The notes under the pieces: model-generated
Database searches by the model: none
What the model saw: the letters and a program-made list of their open reading frames with translations, nothing else
Told to the model about the DNA's origin: nothing
Position numbers and translations under genes: made by a program
In this document: piece after piece, positions 45,231 through 57,504 of the stretch
Numbering within the stretch: position 1 is the first letter of the stretch
How the letters are laid out: every line of letters begins with the position of its first letter
NCBI GenBank assembly: GCA_963556495.2
Contig: OY747702.1
Span: 4,482,001-4,546,000, forward strand
Reading direction: 5' to 3'
DNA: 64,000 nt
Origin: Valencia hispanica
Taxonomy: Eukaryota > Chordata > Actinopteri > Cyprinodontiformes > Valenciidae

Positions 45231-47210
45231 GGTCGGGGAAACAAGTGCACTTGGGTAAAAAAAGAAATAAATACATAAGCAAATAGCACCAATCTCACTG
45301 TCCTTTACTGATGCCAAAATCTCAACATTCTCCGGCCATTTCAGCCAGCAGGTGAACCTCTCCACAGTGCGTAAAAGTCCGAAAATAATGAAGGCGTCCG
45401 GAAAAAATTCAGTACCATCAAAAAACAAACAAGTTTTAATGTTAGTAGAGGCTCGGTTGTTTTTTATTTCTCTTAGAGGCGTCCTGAACCTTCCTTTGAA
45501 GTGGAGTGCATCCTCACTCTGCTTATAATCCACGGAGCAAACAGGAGTGCGCGCTCCTCCCAGCCACGGTCCCAGTCACACTGTTTTTACCCACTCTACC
45601 TGTTTACAGTCCTCTTCTCTCTGTAGCCTACTGATGCCGTTCACTCAACTATTTGCTTTTTCCTCCGCATCGCGCCTCCCCCCCCCGCTGGAATTGACAC
45701 TGAAAGCTCTCCCCTGATTGGTTCCTGGGTTTGCCTGTCAGGCTCCGTTTGGCCAGCCCCTCACTCACTCCGTCCTTTTCTGTCTCTCTTTACCTCGCTG
45801 TCAGCTCGGAATGCTTCCCTTCGGAGAAAAAAGTAGAGCTAGAGAAGCTGAAGTTAACATTTAGAGAAATTAGGTGATCAGCTGACAAATTGTGGACCTC
45901 CTCCTGACATGACTAATAGAGCAGAGCGTGATCAGAGTGAGTGCAGCACTTGTTGACATGGTGGCTGGGCCTCTGTAAGCCCAAGGATATGCTGGGCGAT
46001 CCGGGTTAATGCATGCAAATGTTGTGATATGCATGCAGTGAATCATTCGCCATTCATGTGCTGCTCTCAAGGCTGTGCTCTATAATTACACCCAGCAGTC
46101 TTAACGTTATTATTTCTCAGCCAGCCACACAGTGAGGCAGGCAGAGACTCTCATCCGTGGAACGCATACGACCCCTAGCGGCCGACATTTTAACTAGGCA
46201 GTGAGTTCCACTGAAAACCTGCCCGACAAATGATGCTTATTGTTGTTATAATTCTGGTTGTTTTCACACATTAGTAGATAGATACTTTTTGTGTGTAGCA
46301 ATAATGAAAGGAGAGTGAAGAATGGGACAAAGAGCAAATGATAAGCAATCAGTCTCAGAGAATAGAGATGTTGACTCACAAACTGATCTACCATCCTGTA
46401 AAAGAAGGTTAAACACGAATCAGTACTTCATGAAAACAATGACATCAAAATATTATTACATGTTTCAACAAGCCGTCTGGCTCCTCTTCTGAGGGAAAAC
46501 AAATGGTGGAAATAAAACAGTACGAAACAAGATAATGGAGTCAGTTCTTAATAGATTTTAAGTAGTCAGAAAATCTAGAGAAATACAAAAAAAATAGTCC
46601 AAAAACAGTCCTTTTTCAAGTCCAAGTCAAGTCTCAAGTTCTTCACCCCAGATCAGTGTCAAGTAACACCTGAAAGAAATATTTTCTGATTCATCCGGGA
46701 CATGTAGGTCACCTCCAACTTTGGTTCACCTCTGCTGTTTCACTTTAGACCTAAATTGTTGTTTTTACCCACTCATCGCTGCAGTGTCATGGGGGGCTGG
46801 TGTCGGTCACCAGCTGTCATTGGGCGAGAGGTGCGCTACACCCTGGACAGGTCGTCACTCCATCAGGGCTGTTAAATAAACAGCTGATCATTCGTTTTCA
46901 ACATTTTAATAATTATTAGCAGCTATCTTTTATTCTTTTTACATTTATTTCACCATTCAAGAATTTGCTAAAAGTCAACCTACGTTATTTCAGAAATTGA
47001 ACAAATGTAATATTTACTCCTTTATAAATTCAAATAGGCATTCATTGTTTGCTGTTATTTCAACTTTTACATGTATGTTTTTTCCACATCTGATCTGGCC
47101 TTCTGTTTATCTGGGACATCTTCCTGGAGAGGAGTAGCCTATCAGCTGAGCTACTGTTGTCAGCAGCCTAATGGTCTTCTTCTTCTTCTGTAGATGATAC
47201 ACATGCTGAT
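45231..47210. promoter_or_regulatory. 5'UTR and upstream flank of pcdh10 (contents not resolved)
   Basis: Immediately upstream of the pcdh10 start. The block 45533-45800 is relatively GC- and CpG-rich (cgcgctcctcc, ccgcatcgcgcctcc) and is where I would expect the promoter, but no TATA box or start site can be assigned. 46790-46870 holds a small remnant (gcgagaggtgcgctacaccc) of the SINE-type tail. Confidence 0.35.
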
Positions 47211-47214
47211 CCGG

Positions 47215-47375
47215 GAAGAATGAACGCAGTAGGTCAATGACTCGATGCCATCTGCTGGGTTTCCTTAGATAGAAAACGGTTTGGAATAAAAAACTGATTG
47301 TTTAATAACTAGGATCAATTTGGAATGAATGTACCTGTGTTGGAAACTGATTTGAAATCAAATCATCCATCCACA
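47215..47375 (+). mobile_element. Retroposon family A, fragment 5
   Basis: gtcaatgactcgatgccatc, tgctgggtttccttagatag and aactgattg match the 3' half of the family at 7485-7560. Confidence 0.6.
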
Positions 47376-49310
47376 GTCCTGCTCTTTCATGTAATGTAGT
47401 ATTTTTTTTCTCCTGATTATAATGGTTTATTTGGCATAGATGGAAATCGGATTTCCTTTAGCTAATTCCTCACAGCTGCTCACCAACTTTGATTTGTGTT
47501 TAGTCCTGTTTGTCATTTCTGTTGCTGGCTAATTTCTACTTTCACCTCTCTGTCGTATCATCTCCTTGGTCTCCCTACTTCCTGTTTACACCAGTTTTCA
47601 GAGAACAGCTGATATGAATCTGTATTCAGCCTTTGTAAGGAACAGTTAAAGAACTGGTACAAATATAGTTCTGTGAATCTTTATGACCATCTGAAGGAGC
47701 TTCTGAATCATCGTCACTGTTTCAGATGTCAGCTCTCTTATCCAAGCTATGTTCCTTCCTTCCTTCCTAAATCAGCCATTTGTAGCTACTCATTGTACTC
47801 TGCAGGTATCGTTTAACTGCAGACTCAATAGCATACAGTATTTTTATTAGTTACATTTACTTGTTTCAGAACATTCATTATTTTGGACTTGATTTCAGAA
47901 GCAATATTACATCTTTATATGTTCCTTATCCCGTTCTTGAACGTATTCAACATTAAAACATTCAATAATTCGGATGATCTGGTATTCTGTTCAACTGTTG
48001 GTTGATTCTTTCTTAAAGGTTAAAGGTTGGATCAGAAAGACAGAGAATGTTGCAGCTTTCAGCAGAAACAGGTTACCTACTTATGTTTGATATATTTGTA
48101 CTTCTCTAGCCCTTAACTTGTTCTCTGCAAAAAACCTAAGTCTGCATGAGATGGAGCCTGTGCTCCATTCTGCTCATCGGTAGAACAGCTAAAGAGCTCC
48201 TCCTAGCGGCAGAACTACATGATGCATTGGTACACTCTCCACAGAGGTTTACCTCCCTATGTAGGTTCACTGATCGCCCACATACCATGCAGTGAGTTAC
48301 TACGATCAGCTATGTACTCCTATTAGCTGCAGTACTGACTGGGTCTGACTGTCTACTGCAAAGGACAGGCCACTGGAGGAGAAGCATGAATGGGCACGGT
48401 GTCGTGCTGCCAGGCCAGCATTACTGTCTGCTCAGATAGCCAGACAGCCTGAGGGGGAGGTGGGGGAGGTGGGGGAGGTGGGGGACATCCAGTACTTCTA
48501 CACATGCTCATCTCAGAGGGAGAGTGGTGAGGGGCACAACCCACAGCTCTGTGCTAATAAAATTGTTGCTCTTTCTGTCGCCCAAACTATCGCATTGTCA
48601 TGATTTACATATTCATAATACTGTGTTGATCAGCCATTGTTTACGCTGAAATTGAATGAAAAGAAAGGTATAAAAAAGATTCAGCCATCCTATAAGTTAA
48701 CATTTCCTCACATGTAGTAGAATGTTTCTAGCATCTCGCAATCCCACCCAGAAAATGATCCGTTAAAAAAAGGAGAAATCCTCCACACTGACATCAAGCA
48801 ACATTTCACCTCCTGTTTTAACAAAGGCCGTATTAACCAAGAAACACTCACTCCTGTGGGATCACAGCAGATTTACACTGAGATGTGAAAGACAAACAAC
48901 ATTCAGTCTTTTTTTTAAAGTTGGTTTTTTTGCACTTCACCTTTCTTCCATTTTCAGGTGTTTGTGTTACACCTCCAGCATCCTCTGGGTATCCTGCTGA
49001 AATAATGCAAAGGCCTGTTTAGATCAACAATATTTGTTCTATGACTGAATTAAAGCTTGTCTGTAGTAGAGATCTATATCTGGAACAACTTAGTTTACGG
49101 GTGGCTGAAAGGACAGCTGGGACAGTGACCTGGCACCTCATCAGTCAGTGCAGGAGTGTGCACACACTCAAGATAGTGTCAAGTCCAACATGCTTCATTT
49201 GGAGGCGGATCATTGCACCAAGGACTGACAGCAGAGTCTGGAAACTTTTAGGCTGTTCAAGGTTTTAGCTGAGATCTTAGCTCATTTTGCCTGGGCTTTT
49301 GACGGAGTCC
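47376..49310. other. Upstream flank of pcdh10; non-coding
   Basis: No gene seen. It contains a G-rich minisatellite at 48453-48484. Confidence 0.45.
48453..48484 (+). repeat. (GGGGGAGGT)n minisatellite, G-quadruplex motif
   Basis: Four G5/G4 runs separated by AGGT loops, which meets the G-quadruplex pattern with four-base loops. It lies 3.2 kb upstream of the pcdh10 start codon. Confidence 0.8.
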
Positions 49311-49314
49311 CATA

Positions 49315-49515
49315 TAGCAGGGTTTTTTTTTTTAGTTTTTTTGGCCGCAGTGGGCTTTATTGACAGCAAATAGTGTGTAAAAACGGGAAAGAGGTGGGGG
49401 AATAGACATTTGGCAAATGTCCGTGGGGTGGAATCAAACCCCCGGACAACTGTGTCGAGGACTGGGGCCTCTGAACATGGGGTGCCTGTCTTAACACGAC
49501 GTCTCTCATATAGCA
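49315..49515 (-). mobile_element. tRNA-derived SINE, second family
   Basis: On the minus strand: head cgtcgtgttaagacaggcac, B-box-like ggtttgattcc (49440-49430), body cctctttcccgtttttacac and agcccactgcggcc, ending in an A-rich tail (49334-49321). A short SINE with an intact B box but only a weak A box. Distinct from the SINE at 5285. Confidence 0.55.
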
Positions 49516-50039
49516 CTTTTAATTAAATGATCAACCAGGCTGTGTCTCATCAAGGACATATCTGCTGCTTAAACAACATACTCTGTGCTTTTCTACCATG
49601 GCTTTCTAAAGCAGATTTACACCAGCTGTTACATCACTCTTTGGTATTTTCTGTATGCTGTGGGTTTCAAACCATATGTTTGCTCAAAGATAATTAAATA
49701 TGAAACAATGAACAAACATTTGGATTTTCGATCAGGAATGTGCTGACACCAGGTTTTTGCACATCCAGGTATTATTGGGTATCAGAAAGAGTCTTGTATG
49801 GATCTGTTTGGAGTTCAGTGTTCTGCTCAAGGGATCCTATCACATAGAGGGGCTGAATATATATTTCATACTCATTACACACACTAAGGTATGCATCAAG
49901 CATATTTAATTCAGTTAATTTGGATGATTCTGGCTCAGGGAAAAACCCAAATTTCATTTTCTCAGAAAATGTGAATATAGCAGACCAATAAAAAATGATT
50001 TGTTATGCAGGAATGTTGGTCTACTAAAACATGTCTTAT

Positions 50040-50400
50040 GAGGACTCAGTACTGGTCGGGTCTCTATCTGCATAAATTAGTCCATTAGTGCAGCGCAGCA
50101 TGGATGAGATCAGCCTGTGGTACTGCTGTTGTTTTCAGGAGACCCAGGTTGCTTTAACAGCAGTCTTCAGCTCACCTGCTTTGTTGGATCTGGTGTTTCT
50201 GTGCTTCTTCTTGACAACAGCTCAAATATTTCTCTTTGGGTTTTGGTCAGGTCAGTCTGCTGGCCCATAAAGCTCAGTGATTCCATGGACATTAAAGCAG
50301 GTGCTGATACTTTTGGTAGGTGTCAAACCCTTTTGGAGAATGGAATTTGCACCAGTTCTTTTTCTCCTTATCCCTGGTAATGTGTCTTGAAGTAGTCTGA
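50040..50400 (-). pseudogene. Tc1-like transposase remnant
   Basis: The + strand blocks gatcagcctgtggtactgct, cccaggttgctttaacagc and tgctggcccataaagctcag match minus-strand Tc1 transposase 3' coding sequence of the same family as 33560-34535. Frames are broken. Confidence 0.6.
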
Positions 50401-50569
50401 ACACAAGGACAGTGACAGTTTTTCCCCATGTCCTGGATAAAACTGTGTCTGGGCTCATGGAGCACTAAGTCCAGATACTGTCCATGCTTTGAGAGTTCCC
50501 CTAAGTTAATGAATAAACTTCACAATCCTCTCATGGTGACAGTTATCATTGCTGCCTGTGCTTCATACA

Positions 50570-51140
50570 TTTGAGACCAAAATTATCCCCCCTGATGTAC
50601 CTGAATTTAAAGAAGTCTTTTCATTACACTGACATTTTCCTTTTAGCTGGAGGTAATGTGAGTCTTTTGCAGTGGCCCAGTCAGACTCCCAGTTAGAACC
50701 TAACAGAGAATCTGTGGAGAGAGCTAAAGATTAGAGTGATGACAAAGAAGCCTTCCAAGCTTAAAGACTTGGAGCTTATGATTAAAAATAAATCTATTTC
50801 TTTTTTTAATGATGGCCATATAATGAAGGTGAAAGAAGGAAGTAGTAGAATTTGGGATTTAAATGACATAGTAGTCATCCTAGTCAGAAATAACACCAAG
50901 GTTCTTCACTTTATGCCATCCGGACAAGGGGACTGACTGAGCAGAAATCCTTTTGAACATGACATTTTTAATATAAGTAAATAAAAAACAACTTTTGTAT
51001 GTCAAAACTGATACTCCTTTAACACTGTTTTATTGTCTTTTGAAAGATCCCTGTTTCATTTCTTATAAAACATGTACTTATCAAATTAAAATTATTTTAA
51101 CTTATGCTAGAGGAATGAATAACTTCAGGCTCAACTGTAA
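50570..51140 (+). pseudogene. Tc1-like element 3' part (sense)
   Basis: Around 50670-50780 the translation reads LQWPSQT, then NLWRELKIRVMTKKPSKLKD, matching the last catalytic motif region (WPSQSPDLNPIENLWRELK). Here SPDLNPIE is degraded to include a stop. The 3' end aataacttcaggctcaactg near 51118 looks like the inverted-repeat end. A second, opposite Tc1 remnant next to 50040-50400. Confidence 0.6.
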
Positions 51141-52249
51141 TGAAGAACTCTGTGAACAGCTCCTTTTTTAAGCCATAACCTTTTATAGTCCTGACATTCA
51201 AGCTTCCTGAGAAACTGAATGTTGCTTTATCATTAGCTGTAATTCGTACCAAAAGTAATATATATCTCACTTCATGTAATAAATCTATCTGTGAACTGAG
51301 TGACTGAGATTACTGAGTTTCTTGAAGATATTCAAATTTATTTCGATGCACTTATGCGTATAATCTGCTGACATTCTCTCCTGATATACAGGTTTACAAT
51401 ATTAATATGCTCCTGCTTATTTTTAACAGAGTATTTGACAGCCATTTGTTTCCCTTTCCAGGGCTGGTTTTCATTCTTTATAGAATTTAGTGTTGTAATG
51501 CTGTCTTCAGAGATATGGATTACAAAAAGCAGCTCTTCAATATTGTTGCATTCTGCGTTTTTTTGCAAAGTGAAGGATACCATATAATCACAACAAATCA
51601 AACAGAAAAACAATAAAAATGTGCCGATGAATTAGAATAAAATAAAACCTATGGGGTTTATAAGAGCTTTCACCATAGCCACTATAAAAATATATTGAAA
51701 ATGTACAGGAATAGGTACCAAAATTCCACACTTGTGAAATTATACAAAAGAAGTAAACTACACAAGGAATACACGAAACAGTGAATGTAGCTTTAGTTAT
51801 GTATATATCACTGAGTAGATAAACAATAAGTTGTAAGACTTTTACTAATTACACTTTTTTAAGGAAAGAAAAAAATCTATGATAAATTAAAGTAAGAAAT
51901 CTCCTAAAATAAGCACTGAAATACTGATTCCAAGGTTATAATAAGGAGAAAATAAAACATATGCCAAACTAGATTTTTTGAAAATGTTTTCAAAAAGTGT
52001 TTTTTAAGAGTAGTTTTCTTGAAGAACATTTATACAAATTTTCATCTTAAGAAAAATGTACTAAATAAAACTAAGCAGACCAAACATGATTATCAACATG
52101 ATAGATTGATCTAATGTCACAAATTATTCATGATGTGTGTTTTATATATTAATCACATACTGTGAAAAAAAATACTTTTATTTGTGATTTTCTTAATGGG
52201 CAGGTAAAGTGAGGTATACAGAGAGAGTGGAAACAAGATTTACTACTGA
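51141..52249. other. Non-coding; nothing recognised
   Basis: AT-rich, no gene or repeat boundary seen. Confidence 0.45.
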
Positions 52250-52344
52250 ACAAAAAAGTTAGTAGCCTAGTTGGTAGCACTGTTGCCTTGCAGCAAGAAG
52301 GTGCTGGGTTCAAATCCCGGCCCGGGGTCTTTCTGCAGGGACTT

Positions 52345-52396
<52 letters not shown>

Positions 52397-52515
52397 TTGT
52401 TCGTCCTGTCCAGGGTGGACAGGTGGACAGGTCACCAGTCCAGGGTATACCCTGCCTCTCGGCCCATGACTGCTGGAGATAGCCACCAATGACGGGTACA
52501 GAAAATGGAAGAATG
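52250..52515 (+). mobile_element. tRNA-derived SINE, copy 3, with intact Pol III boxes
   Basis: A box tagcctagttgg at 52263-52274 and B box ggttcaaatcc at 52307-52317 both fit the consensus, 32 bases apart. The body then runs into a (GT)n tract (52349-52394) and the tail gtccagggtataccctgcct. The same family as 5285-5590. Confidence 0.8.
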
Positions 52516-52779
52516 GAACTCTCATGTCAGAGAAACATAGAATCAAGCCCAAAAGTACACCCCAATACACCTCGCAAATTTACATGTACAATTATTTTCA
52601 ATCAGCGAAGAAGATAATTTGTGATTGGAAGCATCATAGACATCTAAAAGATATTAAGACAATGTACAAAGGATATTATAGGGAAATTATTTATTTGTTA
52701 GTTGTTTTTCTTTATTTGAACAAAAAATAACTGTACGACTAATACAGTAATCAAACACCTAAACTCCTTGTTTAGGGTT

Positions 52780-52862
52780 CCAAACACAGGCCGGATTAGC
52801 AACACCAGGGGGCCTGGGCACTAAGGCTCACAGACCCCCTTCTCTAACCTAACACTCACACC

Positions 52863-52932
<70 letters not shown>

Positions 52933-55900
52933 ATGCCACTGCCTGTCAAAAATGGAGTGACTAGCCTTTACAGAATGAAAAAACAAGCCCTATCATCTTA
53001 CTCACAAATTACACAACAATGATACAACGAAATAAAAATCCTCACAACCCAGTGCATGGCTAGGGTTTATGACAATAAGGTGTTCACTGAAAATCACCTA
53101 AGCACACCAGTACTTTTTCAAATGTTCCTGACTGAAGATATAACAATGCCATCACATAACAGAACTGAGTGCAGGTTGCATTAGAACAGTCACCAAGTCA
53201 GCTAACAACTTAACACTGCAAAATACAAATATACAGCACTATAACTCTCTGCATCACACCACAATGATGTAAGATACATGTTATCCAAACAGCATAATAG
53301 AATAAGCAAGATACATCCATTATCTGCACATTCATAACACTTTATAGTGGCCTACTCACTTCACAGAAAGCACAATGGCTCTTATCTTTAGAAGTTCTTC
53401 TTTCTGGTCTTTTTCTTTGCAAAGTAGCAAATCAAGTCCTCAAAGTCCAGCTCCCTCACCAGCTCGGATTCTATGGCCATTAAGGACAGTGCAGAAAGTC
53501 TCTTCTGACCCATAGTTGTCCTGAGTTCGTTTTTTAATTCGTTTTAGTTGTGAAAAGGACCTCTCTCCCTCACAGTTGGATACAGGCAGTGTGAGAAAAA
53601 GCCTGAGAGCAACAAAAATGTTGGGAAGGTTGTCTGGAGTCCATTCCTCAGTACAATCTGCAATAGATTTGCAGGTGACTTATGTTGCTCAGTGCTGACA
53701 AAAGAGCTAAACTGGATCAGCTCATCAGATATGGAATTATCCAAGTCAGTTGGATATGAAGATGAGAGAGCATTGGGCCGTTTGAAGAGATCAGTGTCCG
53801 CACAGTCCATGTCAAAAAGGACACCAAAACGATCATTAATGTCTCTATAAGCATCCAGCCGTTTCTTCAGTCCTGACAGAAAACTGTCAATAATCACATT
53901 GAATGTCTCAACTTGGAACTTTTTACTCCCAGTGAGAACCACTTTATTGTCAACTGTCTCACCGTCAAAGGTTTTTCTTTTACTCATGCGGTGGGTCTCG
54001 GATTGGTAGGCCTGTATCACACCTGTGATGGCCCGGGCAGGTGTCTCAAAGTCAGCAAATTGTCTTCTTAGTGATGCAACATAAGTGTGCAGTGACAGCA
54101 GTCATCAGGTCCATCTCTCTCTTTTGTAAGCTGTTGCTTGTCAGCTTGAATGGGTGCAGCACAGTGTCCCAAAACATGTTCATGAGCGCGGTCTCCAGCT
54201 TCTCAAGCTTGTTACACAGCACAGGTGCCTCCCGCCTTGTGTCCCGTCGCTCTTCATTGTCCTAGGCTAACATCTGTAAGGCACTTGCTATTTTAGCATA
54301 TTTTTCACAAAGAGCTCTGGTGGAGTCTCCTCGGCAGCTCCATCTTGTAAAGGAGAGGGATCTTAGCGTCAGTGAGAGGTCTACAGTGAACACCTTATTC
54401 CATCGGTGGGTGGAAGCAGAGCAAAACACATATAGTGATTGAAGGAAGTCAAAGAACTGGCTTGCTCCCTGACAGCTATTTTCCACACTATTCACACCAA
54501 CGAAGTTCAAAGAATGTGCCGCACAAGGAATCTAATGCATTAGTGGGTTGTTCTTCTTGAGCTGAGTGTTCAATCCACTATATTTCCCTGACATGTTTGA
54601 TGCATTGTTATAAGACTGCCCATGGTGGTTAGAAAAATGCAGCCCCAAGTCAATGATCATCTTGATCACACATTCAGCCAGACTTGATCCAGTGTGACTG
54701 TGAATTGGTTCGAATCCGATGAATCGCTCAACCACTTTTCCTGTCTCACTCACAAATCGGAACACAAAAGTTAGCTGGTCCCCGTGAGACTTGTCGGGTG
54801 TAGAGTCTACTATAACAGAAAAATACTTTGCCTACTGAAGTTCTGTAGCAATGGCTTGCTTTGTTTTTTCACCCATTAAATCAATAAATTCCTCACATAT
54901 AGTTGATAACAAATATGAAGGCTTGCCACGACCCTTCTGACCATACATCTGCAAATCTTCTTTTAAAAACGGATCAAACTGTTCAAGCAGCTCAAGGATT
55001 CCCAGGTAATTACTATTGTGAGGAGATCCCAAAAGTTCATAATCTCCTCGGAAGGGAAGCCCCCTTTCACTCAGAAATTTTATCACACCAACTACACACC
55101 TCAAAACATCCTTCCAGTACTGACCTTCTGCTTCGATCTGTCTCCCAAGAGAAGCATTCACAGTGCCCAGATGTTTGCTGCGATGTGTAAGTAAAAGCAT
55201 GCATATCCTGTGCTCACCACTCATTTCATGTTCTGTTATTCTCTCCGGGTGTTTCCAATCGCTAAACTCCGCAATAAACGGTTGCTGCTTTTTGAAAAAC
55301 TGTACAAACAAAGCAAAAAATGTCTCTGGTTGATGGTGAATATACAATCCATTCTCGTGGAATAGCTTCCCCATTGTAAAGGTAAGAGCGTCAGTGAGAG
55401 AGCGCGTCTTTCCATCTGCGTCGTTCCACCTTCCCTAATGCTGGATACTTAGCCGCCTGATTTTGAAAGGCTAAGATTCCTTTCAATAAAATTTCGTTGC
55501 GGGTCCTTTCTGTAAGTGATCCCCTTAATGCAGGATCTTCAGGGATTTAGGCAATACCTTGTGCTGTTAGCTCTTCATTTATAGCTGTTTCATTTTCACC
55601 GGTAAGGTTATTTGCTGCCATTAGCTCAGGCTTGGCATCACTGGTAGAAGGTGATGCTTCCAAGCTAACATTGCTGCTGGCTAGCTCAAAATCCTCCTCA
55701 TTTCTAGCTTTTTTGAAAAAGCTACTAACTTGGCAGAACATTTTGTATAGCAGCCACTTCTCTTTCTTTCTTTTCCTTTTTCTTCTTTCGCTTTGCAGCC
55801 CCACTGGGCTTTCTGTTGATGCTGCTGAGGTCCATTTTCTGTCCGCAGTTCCACTACATATACAATATATGGAAACCACTTGCTAAGCACCACCCACCAT

Positions 55901-56160
55901 TATCATTAGCCAATCTACGCAGTGCACTGCCGCCTGCTCCAAATCATTACCTGTCAAGTCAACAAACTGACATGTAAGAGAGACAATCACAAGAGTCCAT
56001 TTTTTGTAAACAACCATTATTTTATTCTGATTAGACAATCATGAAAATTAAGATTAAAGTCTTGCGTAGAATATTTTAAAAAGAATTCTGCCGGCAGAGG
56101 GCCCCTCTATGCCCAAGGGCCCCTGGGCACATGCCCAGTTTACCCATATGGTAGATCCGA
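52780..56160 (-). mobile_element. Decayed hAT element with ZMYM1-like transposase
   Basis: Left margin ccggattagcaacaccaggg then ggcctgggcactaa; right margin has gggcccctgggcacatgccc. Both resemble the purine-rich ends of a common fish hAT family, though a clean inverted repeat and an 8-bp duplication could not be defined. The middle holds the broken transposase (53390-55890). A (TA)n(TG)n tract at 52868-52932 lies inside the left end. Confidence 0.6.
53390..55890 (-). pseudogene. hAT transposase, ZMYM1-like (DUF4371 type), broken
   Basis: Pieces in order on the minus strand. A Lys-rich N-terminus with FFKKARNEEDFE (55879-55547). A TTF-type/DUF4371 part with FSDWKHPERITEHEMSGEHR and LSERGLPFRGDYELLGSPHN (55374-54832). 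FRFVSETGKVVERFIGFEPI (54765). NFVGVNSVENSCQGASQFFD and FTRWSCRGDSTRAL (54510-54262). VETFNVIIDSFLSGLKKRLD (54020-53544). Last, the dimerisation motif NCEGERSFSQLKRIK (53579-53541), which is in a different frame from the preceding piece. At least five breaks (stops or frameshifts). Domain order and content match vertebrate ZMYM1-like hAT transposases; now dead. Confidence 0.82.
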
Positions 56161-56499
56161 GTCAGCACTTGGAGAAGGCAGAACAGGTGCATGGCCTTGT
56201 ACAGCTAATGGTGTTTCCCTGTCCCCAGACCGCAGGGGCCATGACCAGACGATGGTCGAAATGTGCCACCACCCTGGGCCAATCCCCACAGCCGACATCC
56301 CAATGCCCCTCCACCCCATGTTGGGGCGCCACACCAATAGCCAAAGCGGACGGACGACATCCCCAGGTCACACCTAGCCAGCACCTGTACCCCAAGTTCA
56401 ACCAGCTCCCGAATCAATAAATGGCCAGCCAAAAACTATGAGCCAAATATAGCAATTGTTTTCAAAAAAGAACCATTATATTGTATTTCTCCATAAAAC
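56161..56499. other. Non-coding, possibly 5' region of the L1-type LINE
   Basis: GC-richer than the flanks (56160-56420), with a short open frame but no domain. Confidence 0.3.
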
Positions 56500-56799
56500 A
56501 AACTGGATGAGGAAATCTTGGACAGCCTGGAGAGCTACTTGGATGAGTGTTTTGACAACATAGTTATGGGCAAACCACAAAAATCCACTTCTACCATGCC
56601 GACAAGCACTCCATCACAGAAACGCCCCCGTTCTGAAGCCAGCACCTCCACCATCTCTCCAGAGAAAAGCTACACCAATGCCCTGGACTCAGTTGATAAG
56701 AAGCTAGCCAGCCTAGACTCCCGTCTTAGCCTGGTTGAGGTTCCCCAAAGAATTTCAAGCTCTGAGGGAATCTCAGCGATGCATGGCAATCTCTTCACC

Positions 56800-57206
56800 C
56801 CAATGATAGGAAATATAATTTTTTCTCAAATGTCCACCATTCTTACTCTCGACTGGATTATTTGTTAGTCAGCAGCTCACTGTTGCCTGACATTCCAGAC
56901 ACTGAGATACACCCTATAGCTGTTAGTGATCATTGTCCTGTTTCTTTAACTCTGGTAAATAAGAAAGACAAAAGACAAGGCAAAAATTGGAGATTCAATA
57001 TATCACTGCTTAAGGATGAAGATTTTATTAAATATTTCAAAATAGAGTGGGCATCATATTTGAAGTTTAATGACCTCCCTGGTAGGTCTCCATCCATTCT
57101 CTGGGAGGCAGGAAAAACTGTGCTTGGAGGTAAATTAATGTCATTCTCATCAAGAAAAAGAAAAATAGAAAAACAAACATGTTCAGGAGTTAGAATAAAC
57201 TATTAA
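56800..57206 (+). pseudogene. L1-type endonuclease C-terminal fragment
   Basis: Reads YNFFSNVHHSYSRLDYLLVS, then EIHPIAVSDHCPVSLTL, the R-x-D-Y and S-D-H catalytic end of an APE endonuclease. NWRFNISLLKDEDFIKYF follows. A frameshift lies at about 56862, and ORF1-like sequence is joined directly upstream, showing a large deletion. Confidence 0.75.
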
Positions 57207-57504
57207 ATCATAAGAAGCTTCCCTGGATGAGTAGAGACTTGGCAAAATCCGTAAGGCAAGCTAGAATTAAATGAAATTATTATTAAACAGACCCAGTTCT
57301 TAATTCAAAGACTTAGGACAGAAAACTTTGAGCAGGGTAATAAATCAGGTAGCTTTTTGGCTAACCTGCTCAAAATAAATATAGAAAAAAACGTCAGTAT
57401 CTGCTATTAATGGTCAGACCGGCAATACAGTATATGATCCTGAAAGAATAAACAACACTTTTAAAGAATTCTACAAGGTTCTTATGGGAAGAGATGCATC
57501 AATA

